Shown piece by piece: positions 1 to 8,177 of a stretch of DNA of 38,836 nt. Every line of letters begins with the position of its first letter. Position 1 is the first letter of the stretch. The position numbers were made by a program, and so were the translations under genes. The notes under the pieces are model-generated. The model searched no databases. It was not told where the DNA came from and worked only from the letters and a program-made list of their open reading frames with translations. Origin of the DNA: RGIG5952 sp045603485 (GTDB lineage: Bacteria > Verrucomicrobiota > Kiritimatiellia > RFP12 > JAAYLN01); assembly GCA_045603485.1 (NCBI GenBank), contig JAZUMF010000126.1:1-38836 (forward strand), in the 5' to 3' direction.

Positions 1-120
1 ATTTGCGACATCAAATGATGTCTTTTGTTTTTATATAAAAAATATTAAACATTAGTAAAATGTTGCAATGTAATAATACATGTAAAAATTTTATGGGGGG
101 GTGATTTCAAAGCAAAAAAT

Positions 121-149
121 TTGACAATCGTTTTTATAAAGCATATTAT
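121..149 (+). promoter_or_regulatory. sigma70-type promoter for the beta-helix gene
   Basis: TTGACA at 121-126, a 17-bp spacer, then TATTAT at 144-149. Transcription would start near 156, giving a leader of about 67 nt before the ATG at 223. The leader holds a perfect 12-bp palindrome (CGTGCATGCACG, 179-190) and an AAGGAG ribosome binding site shortly before the start codon. Bases 1-120 are AT-rich and show nothing else recognisable. Confidence 0.75.
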
Positions 150-222
150 TTTAGTGTTATAAGTATTTTAAGAGGATTCGTGCATGCACGATGAATCTAA
201 CTAACTAATCTAAGGAGTTGAT

Positions 223-2256
223 ATGTTGCGTATCCTATTGAAATTTTTCACCGCATTTATGTTGGTTGCGGTACCATCGGTCTTTTCCGCAACGGTTTAT
301 CTTGATCCTGTCAATGGCAACGATGATAACGGCGGTGTTTTGGAGTCAGAGCCTGTTAAGTCGTTTGAACGGGCAAGAGCTCTTGCAAATGGCGGTATTG
401 TTTATCTTATGAAGACTTTGACTGTCACTGAGGATTCTGTTTTTGATTTGGATGGGGGCATCTTGCGCCGTTACATTTCTACCGACGGCACAATTACCAA
501 TACCGCTGTTTTAATCAGTTCGTCTACGGCAGGTATTTCTTTGTCATTTTCAAATATTACAGTTGAGGGCATCGGAACCGAGTCTTATGTTTCCGGGTGT
601 CTTTTAAGCGCTTCTAAGGCGAATGTCAATATTGGTCTTAACGCTACATTTCAAAAGTCTTACACTATTACTGTGCCGGCAGGTATTTCATGTGCAAATC
701 TAACTATGTCCGATAATGCTAAGATTACCTGGTGCCGCATTGATACGGCGGCGAAGCATATTGTCGGTGCTGCGGCCGCTCAGGTTTCGGGTCTTTTGAA
801 GATGTCCGGCACTTCGTCTATTTGCAATAATACGAATGTCTGTCTCTATACATCTTCAATAAACGGTTTGCGTCCTGTTGCAGGGGCTTGTGCCGGATAT
901 TTTGAGATGAGCGACAGGTCTACGATTAAGCAAAATATTTCTCGTACTAGGGGCTACAGTAACTATATCTCAATCGGCGGTGCCGGGCTGTATATATCGG
1001 GACCGAATACTTCGGTCATGCGTGATTTCGCTTCAGTAAGTGAAAATACATCTTCTTCTCAGCGCGGAGGAGGTATCTATCTTAATTCCGGTACTCTGAT
1101 TATGATGGATGATTCGTCGTTGGTTTCCAACTCGGCGTCATATACGCCGATTAGTATGGGCCACGGCCAGGCAATTTTTGCAGCAAGCAGCGCGACATTG
1201 ATAATGTCTAATCGCGCGAGTGTCGTTTACAACGGAATCAACGCAAGGGGGAGTCGGCATGATTCCGGCGATGGCTCTGTAACCGTCGGATATCTGTATA
1301 TGCATGACGATTCATCGGTTGTAAGCAATTATGCGGATACCGCGGGCGGTGTCAGGATTAATACCGGGGGAGGTATGTTTGACCGTTCAAGAATCGCCTA
1401 CAATAAGATTAAATATCACAACCATCAATCATTTGAGGGCGGCCTTATAGTTGCAGGCGGTGAGTTTTCGATGAATGACGATGCTGTCATTGAGGGGCAT
1501 GTTGACAGCGCGGCCATATCTGGCGGAGTGGGAGTCTATGGCTCGGGGCGTTTTGTTATGAACTCTGGTACAATTCGCGGCAATAATGGCGGTATTTTAA
1601 TCAGTGCATGTGTCAAGGGCGGTACAGCGGTCATAAATGGCGGTTTTATCACTAATAACGCATCTTTTGGTATTCAAAACGGCAGCATACCTTATACCGG
1701 ATATTACCGCGTAGGCGGCAGGCTTTTCTTGAATGGCGGCGTTATCGGATACAATACGGGTTATGGAATAACCGATTTGGGGAACTGCGCAAGCACTAAC
1801 TATTATCGCGGCGGCATGACGGTCGGTAATACAAAGGGGGGTGTAAGGGTATACAATGCCGCGACTTGCGCCTATATCGGCGGAAATCCTCGGTTTGATG
1901 ATTTCTTTTACTCACAACGACCGAGCTTCTCTTTTTTGGTCGATGAGCGTATGCGCTTTGGTGCCAACATCCCAATGGTTTTTACGGCGCTGGATTCGAA
2001 GAACAGGGAGATTGCATCTTTGACGACTGCAAACGGTTTTGGCCTGGATATGAATCAGGATGGCTCTATGGAGCCTCAGATTGTAGCTTTGCCGAGCGGT
2101 AGGATTATGAACGCCGCCCGTTATTCAAAGTATTTTTCTGTGGAGAATAAATTTACCGATCCTTCTGTCAAGCGATATATGAATGATGTCGGCGAGGGGC
2201 GCATGGGTTTTTCTCTTTATCCCTTCTCTGGCCATACCTTGCTTTTTGTGAAATAA
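223..2256 (+). CDS. secreted right-handed beta-helix (DUF1565-like) protein
   Basis: A 677-residue exported protein. Residues 1-22 form a signal peptide (basic start, hydrophobic core, cleavage likely after VFSA). The next stretch has the tVYLDPVNGNDDNGG pattern with a following PVKSFERA, typical of DUF1565/pectin-lyase-like parallel beta-helix proteins. Most of the rest is made of short Gly/Asn/Ser-rich strands such as LIMMDDSSLVSNSA and FVMNSGTIRGNNGG, as expected for beta-helix coils. There is no catalytic signature that would name a substrate; polysaccharide binding or an adhesin-like surface role is an inference. It has its own promoter and an AAGGAG site 5' of the ATG, and the next gene starts from an independent promoter, so it is probably monocistronic. 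No autotransporter barrel is evident at the C-terminus. Confidence 0.8.
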   Translation: MLRILLKFFTAFMLVAVPSVFSATVYLDPVNGNDDNGGVLESEPVKSFERARALANGGIVYLMKTLTVTEDSVFDLDGGILRRYISTDGTITNTAVLISSSTAGISLSFSNITVEGIGTESYVSGCLLSASKANVNIGLNATFQKSYTITVPAGISCANLTMSDNAKITWCRIDTAAKHIVGAAAAQVSGLLKMSGTSSICNNTNVCLYTSSINGLRPVAGACAGYFEMSDRSTIKQNISRTRGYSNYISIGGAGLYISGPNTSVMRDFASVSENTSSSQRGGGIYLNSGTLIMMDDSSLVSNSASYTPISMGHGQAIFAASSATLIMSNRASVVYNGINARGSRHDSGDGSVTVGYLYMHDDSSVVSNYADTAGGVRINTGGGMFDRSRIAYNKIKYHNHQSFEGGLIVAGGEFSMNDDAVIEGHVDSAAISGGVGVYGSGRFVMNSGTIRGNNGGILISACVKGGTAVINGGFITNNASFGIQNGSIPYTGYYRVGGRLFLNGGVIGYNTGYGITDLGNCASTNYYRGGMTVGNTKGGVRVYNAATCAYIGGNPRFDDFFYSQRPSFSFLVDERMRFGANIPMVFTALDSKNREIASLTTANGFGLDMNQDGSMEPQIVALPSGRIMNAARYSKYFSVENKFTDPSVKRYMNDVGEGRMGFSLYPFSGHTLLFVK

Positions 2257-2257
2257 A

Positions 2258-2286
2258 TTGACAAGACTTGGCTTTTTCGGTATAAT
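2258..2286 (+). promoter_or_regulatory. consensus sigma70 promoter for guaB and the housekeeping run
   Basis: TTGACA at 2258-2263, exactly 17 bp, then TATAAT at 2281-2286: a full match to the housekeeping consensus, starting immediately after the stop codon of the upstream gene. Predicted transcription start is near 2293, giving a leader of about 70 nt. Confidence 0.88.
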
Positions 2287-2362
2287 CTAATGGGCAAAAG
2301 GACAATGCAAGCGTTCGGCTCGCAATCTCCTTCTTTGAACTTCTAATATCGGGAGTCTTGCA

Positions 2363-3862
2363 ATGCACATCAATCCTTCTGTTACAGCCTTTATGGCTAA
2401 TTTCCCTGGCGAGGCGTTGACCTATGACGATGTCACGCTTGTCACTCAGTATGCCGACTTTTTGCCGGATGAGACTTCAACGGTTTCCCGTTTGACTTCT
2501 CGCATAAATATCAATGCTCCATTTATCAGTGCGGCTATGGATACCGTTACCGAGTCAAATATGGCTATTGCCATGGCTTTGGGCGGCGGTATCGGCGTTA
2601 TCCACAAGAATCTTTCCGCTGAGGAGCAAACCCGTCAGGTTCGACTTGTTAAGAATCACCTTAATGGTTTGATTCTTTCACCTGTATGCTTCCACGAGGA
2701 GGATACGCTTGATACGATTATGGCTTACAAGCAGGAGCAGGGTATTCGCTTCGGCGGCTTCCCTATTCTTGATAGTCAGGATCGCGTTGTCGGTATTCTG
2801 ACTCGTCAGGATGTCCGTTTTGCAAGCTCGATGGATGTCAAGGCTCGCGACATTATGACGCGCACAACCGTTACGGCAGCACCCGGGACATCGCTTGAGG
2901 ACGCGTACAAGCTTATGACCGCCAACAAGATTGGAAAACTTCCTTTGGTAAACAAGGACGGCCATCTTGAGGGGCTTTACAGCTTTACGGATGTTAAGAA
3001 TCTCGTTGAGAACAAGCATCCTCTTTACAGCCGTGACGCTCATCACCGTCTGCGCGTTGCCGCCGGCGTTGGTATGACCGAGCATGACCACCATCGTGTT
3101 GAGCTTCTTGTTGATGCGGGTGTCGATGTCTTGGTTGTCGACAGCGCCCACGGTCACTCAAAGGGTATTCTTGATATGGTTCGCTGGATTTCCAAGAACT
3201 ATCCCGATGTTGATATTATCGCAGGAAATATTGCCACTGGTGAGGGTGCTGTCGCTATTCGTGATGCCGGCGCTCATGCGGTAAAGGTCGGTATCGGTCC
3301 TGGTTCCATCTGCACAACCCGCGTTGTTTGCGGCGTTGGTATTCCTCAGCTTACGGCTGTCTATGAGGCGGCTAATGCCCTTGAGGGTTCTATCCCTGTT
3401 ATTGCCGACGGCGGTATCAAGCTTTCTGGTGATGTGCCTAAGGCTATTACGGCTGGTGCCGATACGGTAATGCTTGGCTCGCTTTTGGCGGGTACTGAGG
3501 AGAGCCCCGGCGAGAAGATTATCTACGAGGGCCGTCAGTATGTCGTTTACCGCGGTATGGGCTCTCTCGCGGCTATGAAGTCGGGTGCTGGCAGCCGTGA
3601 GCGTTACGGTCAGGCTTCAACAGCCGCCGATGATCTTGTTCCTCAGGGTATTGAGGGCGTTGTTCCTTTCTCCGGCCCTGTCCGCAGGATTTTGACCCAG
3701 TTTACAGGCGGTCTCCGTTCTTCTCTTGGTTATTGCGGATGCAGGACGATTGCGGAGCTTCAGCGTAAGGGTCGCTTCTATCGTGTGACCGGTGCCGGTA
3801 TGCGTGAGGCTCACCCGCACGATATCAAGATTACGAAGGAAGCTCCCAACTACCGCAGCTAA
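2363..3862 (+). CDS. guaB: inosine-5'-monophosphate dehydrogenase
   Basis: Catalyses the NAD-dependent oxidation of IMP to XMP, the committed step of GMP synthesis, in the cytoplasm. The 499-residue length is normal for the family. The N-terminus carries LTYDDVTLV; two CBS domains interrupt the barrel at about residues 100-215 (ARDIMTRTTVTAAPGTSLE is the second). The catalytic loop GPGSICTTR has the active-site Cys at residue 317, followed by the phosphate-binding ADGGIKLSGD and the flap region near YRGMGSLAAM. A GGGAG ribosome site lies about 10 nt upstream of the ATG. It is the first gene of a tightly spaced housekeeping series served by the promoter at 2258-2286. Identification is secure. 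Confidence 0.98.
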   Translation: MHINPSVTAFMANFPGEALTYDDVTLVTQYADFLPDETSTVSRLTSRININAPFISAAMDTVTESNMAIAMALGGGIGVIHKNLSAEEQTRQVRLVKNHLNGLILSPVCFHEEDTLDTIMAYKQEQGIRFGGFPILDSQDRVVGILTRQDVRFASSMDVKARDIMTRTTVTAAPGTSLEDAYKLMTANKIGKLPLVNKDGHLEGLYSFTDVKNLVENKHPLYSRDAHHRLRVAAGVGMTEHDHHRVELLVDAGVDVLVVDSAHGHSKGILDMVRWISKNYPDVDIIAGNIATGEGAVAIRDAGAHAVKVGIGPGSICTTRVVCGVGIPQLTAVYEAANALEGSIPVIADGGIKLSGDVPKAITAGADTVMLGSLLAGTEESPGEKIIYEGRQYVVYRGMGSLAAMKSGAGSRERYGQASTAADDLVPQGIEGVVPFSGPVRRILTQFTGGLRSSLGYCGCRTIAELQRKGRFYRVTGAGMREAHPHDIKITKEAPNYRS

Positions 3863-3881
3863 GTGCGTTGCTGATTGAGCA

Positions 3882-4472
3882 ATGAGAATTACAGGTGGAG
3901 AATTTGGCGGAAGGGTATTGAAGACCCCTCGCGGTGATCATGTCAGACCTACGCAGGATATGGTTCGCGAGGCCTTGTTCTCCATGCTGATGGCTGATGT
4001 GCCCGGGGCGCGCTTTTTGGATCTTTTCGCGGGCACGGGCTCGGTTGGTATCGAGGCTATGAGCCGCGGCGCTTCTGAGGTCTATTGGATTGAGGGAGAT
4101 CGCGGCGTCGCCAAGACTACATTGCGCAATGTTTCAGAGATTGTAGGGAGTGATGCTGAGTTTCGCGTCGTCTGCTCTGATGTTATGCGGTGGATAAGGT
4201 CTGTTGGGCGCAATATGGCATTTGATATTGTCTTTGCCGATCCTCCTTATGCCGACGCCAAACAAGACGGTTGTGACGGAGGTCTCGTTGCCTTGGCGGA
4301 TGCTTTGGCAAAGGGTGATGTCATTGCGAGGGATGGCTTGCTTATTACGGAGATGCCTATCGCCGCACCGGTACTTTCGCTGGAGGGGTGGCGTCTTTTG
4401 CGTGACAGAACTTATGGCAAGACCAGACTTGTGGTGCGTCAATGGCTTGGCGTAGAGAAAGAGGAGGAGTAG
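3882..4472 (+). CDS. rsmD: 16S rRNA (guanine(966)-N(2))-methyltransferase
   Basis: An SAM-dependent enzyme of the RsmD family that methylates G966 of 16S rRNA in the assembling 30S subunit. The 196-residue protein starts with MRITGGEFGGRVLKTP and RPTQDMVREALFSML, both hallmarks of RsmD. The SAM-binding motif I is LDLFAGTGSVGIEA (about residues 46-59), and the catalytic motif IV DPPY follows at about residue 121. It sits 19 nt after guaB and 4 nt before coaD; the rsmD-coaD pairing is a widespread bacterial arrangement, which supports the call. No obvious Shine-Dalgarno precedes the ATG. Confidence 0.95.
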   Translation: MRITGGEFGGRVLKTPRGDHVRPTQDMVREALFSMLMADVPGARFLDLFAGTGSVGIEAMSRGASEVYWIEGDRGVAKTTLRNVSEIVGSDAEFRVVCSDVMRWIRSVGRNMAFDIVFADPPYADAKQDGCDGGLVALADALAKGDVIARDGLLITEMPIAAPVLSLEGWRLLRDRTYGKTRLVVRQWLGVEKEEE

Positions 4473-4476
4473 AGTT

Positions 4477-4980
4477 ATGAACCGCATAGCTGTTTATCCC
4501 GGAACTTTTGACCCCCTTACGATGGGGCATTTTGATCTTATTGAGCGTTCTGTCAAGATTTTTGACCATTTGGTTATTGCAGTTGCCGCGACTTCGGTAA
4601 AGAAGGGGGCAATGTTTGAGCTTGATGAGCGCATTGAGATGATTTCCGCTTCATGTGCAGAGGCTGGCTTTAAGAATGTTTCTGTTGAGCCCCTTGATAG
4701 CCTTTTGGTTGACTTTTGCCGTAAGAAGAATCCTATTCCCGTTGTGGTGCGCGGATTGCGTGTCTACTCTGATTTTGAATACGAGTTTCAGATGGCACTG
4801 ACAAACCGAAAGCTTGCTCCTGAGATTGAAACGCTTTTTATGATGCCTCAGGAGGAGCATAGCTATGTTACCGCAAGTATGGTCCGTGAGCTGGTGCGTT
4901 ATAATCAAGATGCTTCTCAGTTTGTTACTAATGCGGTTCTTAAGCACATTAGAGCCTACATTGAAAGGAATAGGAAATAG
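4477..4980 (+). CDS. coaD: phosphopantetheine adenylyltransferase
   Basis: Transfers AMP from ATP to 4'-phosphopantetheine, the penultimate step of coenzyme A synthesis. At 167 residues it matches the family length. It begins with the nucleotidyltransferase signature YPGTFDPLTMGH, with the TxGH motif at residues 15-18, and contains VVRGLRVYSDFEYEFQM, the conserved RGLR substrate-binding block. A GAGGAG ribosome site overlaps the end of rsmD, so the two are likely co-translated. Confidence 0.97.
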   Translation: MNRIAVYPGTFDPLTMGHFDLIERSVKIFDHLVIAVAATSVKKGAMFELDERIEMISASCAEAGFKNVSVEPLDSLLVDFCRKKNPIPVVVRGLRVYSDFEYEFQMALTNRKLAPEIETLFMMPQEEHSYVTASMVRELVRYNQDASQFVTNAVLKHIRAYIERNRK

Positions 4981-4995
4981 CTTTCCTTTTGACAG

Positions 4996-5484
4996 ATGAA
5001 AAAGGACGAAACAATTGAGGGGCTTATAATCGATGTCGCGCGGCTAGACCGCGACGGGGAGTATTTTGACGGAGAAATCCCCATTGAGGCGCTTGACCAC
5101 GATATGGATGATTTTCTTTTCAAGCCGATATCGGGATTGCGCTATCATCTCTTTGTGCAGCTCTTGGGCGATGAGCTTCTTGTTCAGGGGTCGATTGAGG
5201 AGGATTTTTCGTGCATGTGCGTAAGATGTACGGAATATTTTCCTTGGACGGCAGAGGATTTAGAGGTCGCATTTTCTCTCGAAGTTCAAGAAAATTCTTT
5301 TATGGACTTGACTAATGAGCTTAGAGAGTGTATCATTTTATGTTTCCCGAGTAATCCGATTTGTCAGGAGGATTGCAAGGGTTTATGCTCGCAATGCGGG
5401 GCGGATTTGAATAAAGCACCTTGTTCGTGCAAGCCAGCAGATGATGATCGCTGGGGCGGATTGGACGGGTTTAGAACGGAGTAA
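4996..5484 (+). CDS. DUF177 (YceD-like) protein, upstream of rpmF
   Basis: A 162-residue protein of the DUF177/YceD family, which almost always sits directly before rpmF and has been linked to 23S rRNA and 50S maturation. Two Cys pairs are visible, CMCVRC at about residues 74-79 and CKGLCSQCG in the C-terminal third, followed by the family's terminal AxLNxxPCxC pattern (GADLNKAPCSC). The spacing to coaD is 15 nt and the stop codon lies 4 nt before the rpmF start. The family call is strong; the molecular role is known only by association. Confidence 0.88.
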   Translation: MKKDETIEGLIIDVARLDRDGEYFDGEIPIEALDHDMDDFLFKPISGLRYHLFVQLLGDELLVQGSIEEDFSCMCVRCTEYFPWTAEDLEVAFSLEVQENSFMDLTNELRECIILCFPSNPICQEDCKGLCSQCGADLNKAPCSCKPADDDRWGGLDGFRTE

Positions 5485-5488
5485 TACC

Positions 5489-5674
5489 ATGGCAGTACCA
5501 AAAAGGAAAAAGTCAAAGATGCGCGTTCGTCAGCGCAAGGCTCATATCAAGGCTGAGCTTGCCCAGGTCAGCAAGTGCTCAAATTGTGGCGCACCCAAGC
5601 GCGCTCACAGAGTTTGCCCTGAGTGTGGCTACTATGACGGCAAGCAGGTCTTGACTGTCGCTGTTGAGAAGTAG
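5489..5674 (+). CDS. rpmF: 50S ribosomal protein L32
   Basis: The 61-residue large-subunit protein L32. It starts MAVPKRKKSKMRVRQRKAH, the standard L32 opening, and has a zinc-ribbon of the CSNCG...CPECG type. A longer in-frame reading from 5441 exists, but 5489 is the true start: it is preceded by GGAG and gives the canonical N-terminus. It lies just after the DUF177 gene and before plsX, the classic yceD-rpmF-plsX order. Confidence 0.97.
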   Translation: MAVPKRKKSKMRVRQRKAHIKAELAQVSKCSNCGAPKRAHRVCPECGYYDGKQVLTVAVEK

Positions 5675-5695
5675 TCTCTTCTACGGGATACTCTT

Positions 5696-6751
5696 ATGCG
5701 TGTCGCCGTAGATGTTATGGGAGGGGATAAGGCCCCTCACGAGATTGTTCTCGGGTGTATTGAAGCCTCCAAGCGATTGGAGGAGATTCCTGGTCTTGAG
5801 CAGGTCATCATGGTCGGTCGTAAGGACGCCGTGGAGGCCGAGCTCAAGGCTTGTGGCGCAACACTCGGCGATTCGCTTGCCTTTGTCGAGGCCACCGAAA
5901 CGGTGGAGATGGACGAGGCTCCTGCGGCGGCAGTCCGCCGCAAGAAGGATAATTCATTGACCGTCGGTATGGAACTTGTCAAAAGCGGCAAGGCCCAGGC
6001 GATGGTCTCTGCCGGTAATTCCGGCGCATTTTCCGCGGCGGCGCTCTTTACGCTAGGCCGTATCAAGGGGGTTCATCGCCCCGTTATTGCCACTGTTCTT
6101 CCAACTCGCGAAGAGAAGCCGATTGTTATTGTTGATGCCGGTGCCAATATGGATTGCGATCCGGCATGGATGGCGCAATTTGCGATTATGGGCAGTACCT
6201 ACGCTGAAAAGGTTCTTGGTGCGGGTGAGCATCCGAATGTCGGGCTTGTCAATATCGGTACCGAGGAGTGCAAGGGTAATGAATTTACTCATGCGGCTTT
6301 CCCCTATGTTCAGAACTCCGGTGTGAACTTCAAGGGTAATATTGAGGGGCATGACCTTTTCCGCGGTGAAATCGATGTTGCGGTTTGCGATGGCTTTGTA
6401 GGAAATATCATCCTCAAGACGACTGAGAGTGTTGCACTCGCCATTGCAAATTGGCTAAAGAAATCTATCAGGGGCTCCGGCATTTTCGCACTATTGGGCG
6501 CATTGCTTTTGAAGGGAGCCTTCCGCCGTCTTAAAAAGCGTATGGATCCTGAGCTTTACGGCGGAGCGATTCTCTTGGGTGTAAATGGTAATGCCATCGT
6601 AACCCACGGTGCTGCGACCCATAGGGCTATTTTCCATGCCATCAAGGTTGCTGCAAGTGCCGCCAAGGACGAGCTTGGAGAGACAATTGCTTCCCGTATT
6701 GCCGCATACAACGAGCGTATGGTTGAGGTTAAGCCCACAGAGGGTTGCTAG
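5696..6751 (+). CDS. plsX: phosphate acyltransferase PlsX
   Basis: Converts acyl-ACP to acyl-phosphate, the first step in feeding fatty acids into phospholipids with PlsY/PlsC, at the inner face of the membrane. The 351-residue protein begins MRVAVDVMGGDKAPHEIVLG, a diagnostic PlsX sequence. It contains SAGNSGAFSAAALFTLGRIKG and the FRGEIDVAVCDGFVGNIILK block, both conserved. The final residues overlap the alternative TTG start of the downstream gene. Position after rpmF agrees with the common lipid/ribosome cluster. Confidence 0.96.
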   Translation: MRVAVDVMGGDKAPHEIVLGCIEASKRLEEIPGLEQVIMVGRKDAVEAELKACGATLGDSLAFVEATETVEMDEAPAAAVRRKKDNSLTVGMELVKSGKAQAMVSAGNSGAFSAAALFTLGRIKGVHRPVIATVLPTREEKPIVIVDAGANMDCDPAWMAQFAIMGSTYAEKVLGAGEHPNVGLVNIGTEECKGNEFTHAAFPYVQNSGVNFKGNIEGHDLFRGEIDVAVCDGFVGNIILKTTESVALAIANWLKKSIRGSGIFALLGALLLKGAFRRLKKRMDPELYGGAILLGVNGNAIVTHGAATHRAIFHAIKVAASAAKDELGETIASRIAAYNERMVEVKPTEGC

Positions 6752-6753
6752 CC

Positions 6754-7470
6754 GTGATTTTTTTAGACGCCCATGTCCATTCCTACGAGGAATATGATTC
6801 GGACATTCTTTTTGATTCCTTTATAAAGAATGCCGCTCGTTATGCCCCTGAGAATGTCGGGCTTGGAATGGTGGTTTTGCTCCGTGCATTTCAGTCATCG
6901 CTGTCATCGCTATTGGGGAGCCTAAATCTGGAGCGTTGGCATATTGAGGCCCCGGCTAAGGACGGAGATGCCTTTGTCGCAACTGACGGCAAATACCGTA
7001 TAGCACTTTTTCCGGCCCGTCAGGTTGCTGCCCTTGAGCGTATTGAGCTTTTGGGATTTTTCGGCGATTCATTTGTTGAAGACGGGCTTCCCTTACGCGA
7101 GACTGCAAGCCGGCTTCGTTCACAGGGATATACTCCCGTTATCGCGTGGGGTAAAGGGAAGTGGCTCTTTAAGCGTGCAAAGCTAGTTAAGTCGATTATT
7201 GAGGAGCAGGCTTCGTTATCTCCGCTTCCGCTGATTGGAGATAGCGCACTGCGACCGAGCTTTTGGTGCGAGCCGCTCTATAAGCTTGCCTCTGGTCTTG
7301 GGTTGAAGTTTGTCTATGGTTCAGATCCATTACCTGGTGCGGGCAATGAGCGTAATGCCGGCAGGTACGCAACATTGATTGATGCCCCCATGACTTATTC
7401 TTGCCGTGAAATGCTGGATCTTCTTTGTTCTGCCGAAGCGCGTCCTTGCGGTAAACGCTTTTGGCTTTAG
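6754..7470 (+). CDS. uncharacterised HxH-motif protein, possible metal-dependent hydrolase
   Basis: A 238-residue protein of unknown function. The start is taken as GTG at 6754 because GAGGG lies about 9 nt upstream; a TTG at 6745 would overlap plsX. The N-terminus FLDAHVHSYEEYD has an HxH at a beta-strand end, as in amidohydrolase/PHP/TatD-type TIM barrels. Further conserved-looking blocks are IAWGKGKWLFKRAKLVKSI, LIGDSALRP and YGSDPLPGAGNERNAGRY; the last two resemble later metal or phosphate loops, but a full ligand set cannot be assigned from sequence. It is locked between plsX and rnhB, suggesting it is part of the housekeeping transcript. Confidence 0.6.
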   Translation: MIFLDAHVHSYEEYDSDILFDSFIKNAARYAPENVGLGMVVLLRAFQSSLSSLLGSLNLERWHIEAPAKDGDAFVATDGKYRIALFPARQVAALERIELLGFFGDSFVEDGLPLRETASRLRSQGYTPVIAWGKGKWLFKRAKLVKSIIEEQASLSPLPLIGDSALRPSFWCEPLYKLASGLGLKFVYGSDPLPGAGNERNAGRYATLIDAPMTYSCREMLDLLCSAEARPCGKRFWL

Positions 7471-7488
7471 TTGCATTGAGGTGCTTTA

Positions 7489-8142
7489 ATGGCTGGCCTT
7501 GAATACGAGAAGTTGCAGAGTGGAATTGTGATGGGTATTGACGAGGCCGGTAGAGGTCCTTTGGCGGGGCCGGTCTATGCCGCGGCAGTCCATTTGCCGA
7601 TAGAGCTTGCGGAGCGACTTATAGAGGGCGATTGGTCATCGGTGAATGATTCAAAAAAGCTTTCGGAAAAGAAGCGTATCGCTTTGGCGGAAATTATCCG
7701 TGCGACGCCTGGCTGTATTTACGCTGTATCAACAGCCTCTCCAAAGGAGATTGATAGGCTGAATATCCTTCGTGCTACCCATCTTGCCATGCGTAGGGCG
7801 GCAGAGTCAGTCGCTGAACAGTATAAGTCGTTAAATCCAACGGTTGAAGATTCGGCTTTCTCGATTTTAGTTGACGGACTGCCTGTGCCGACCTTGCCCT
7901 TTCAATCGCAGAATATCGTAAAGGGAGATGCAAAATCGCTGCTGATAGCGGCGGCATCAATTCTTGCAAAGACCGAGCGCGATGCCTACTGCATTGAAAT
8001 GGATAAGCGTTATCCAGGATATGGCTTTGCTGAAAACAAGGGCTATCCTACCGCCGCCCATTTAGCGGCTCTTCGGGAGCTTGGCCCTTGCCCTGAGCAT
8101 CGTTATTCGTACGAGCCTGTCGCCCAGCAAACTTTATTCTAA
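7489..8142 (+). CDS. rnhB: ribonuclease HII
   Basis: Cleaves RNA in RNA-DNA hybrids, including single ribonucleotides embedded in DNA. The 217-residue protein carries GIDEAGRGPLAGPV with catalytic Asp18 and Glu19, VNDSKKLSEKKR, and KGDAKSLLIAAASILAKTERD, all core RNase HII motifs. The C-terminus HRYSYEPV is typical. It closes the housekeeping run; the next gene probably has its own promoter. Confidence 0.96.
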   Translation: MAGLEYEKLQSGIVMGIDEAGRGPLAGPVYAAAVHLPIELAERLIEGDWSSVNDSKKLSEKKRIALAEIIRATPGCIYAVSTASPKEIDRLNILRATHLAMRRAAESVAEQYKSLNPTVEDSAFSILVDGLPVPTLPFQSQNIVKGDAKSLLIAAASILAKTERDAYCIEMDKRYPGYGFAENKGYPTAAHLAALRELGPCPEHRYSYEPVAQQTLF

Positions 8143-8159
8143 GCATGTGGCACGATTTT

Positions 8160-8168
8160 TGCTACAAT
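8160..8168 (+). promoter_or_regulatory. extended -10 element just before the TolC-like gene
   Basis: TGCTACAAT (extended -10, TG plus TACAAT at 8163-8168) sits 9 nt before the ATG at 8178. A recognisable -35 is lacking (TAAGCA at the 17-bp position). If active, transcription would begin about 2-3 nt before the start codon, a leaderless arrangement that fits the absence of any Shine-Dalgarno there. Confidence 0.4.
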
Positions 8169-8177
8169 ATCCAGCTA

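Noticed and set aside
2678..3157. 159-codon open frame antisense to guaB
   Set aside because: It lies fully inside guaB, has no ribosome site and no recognisable domain; a by-product of guaB codon bias.
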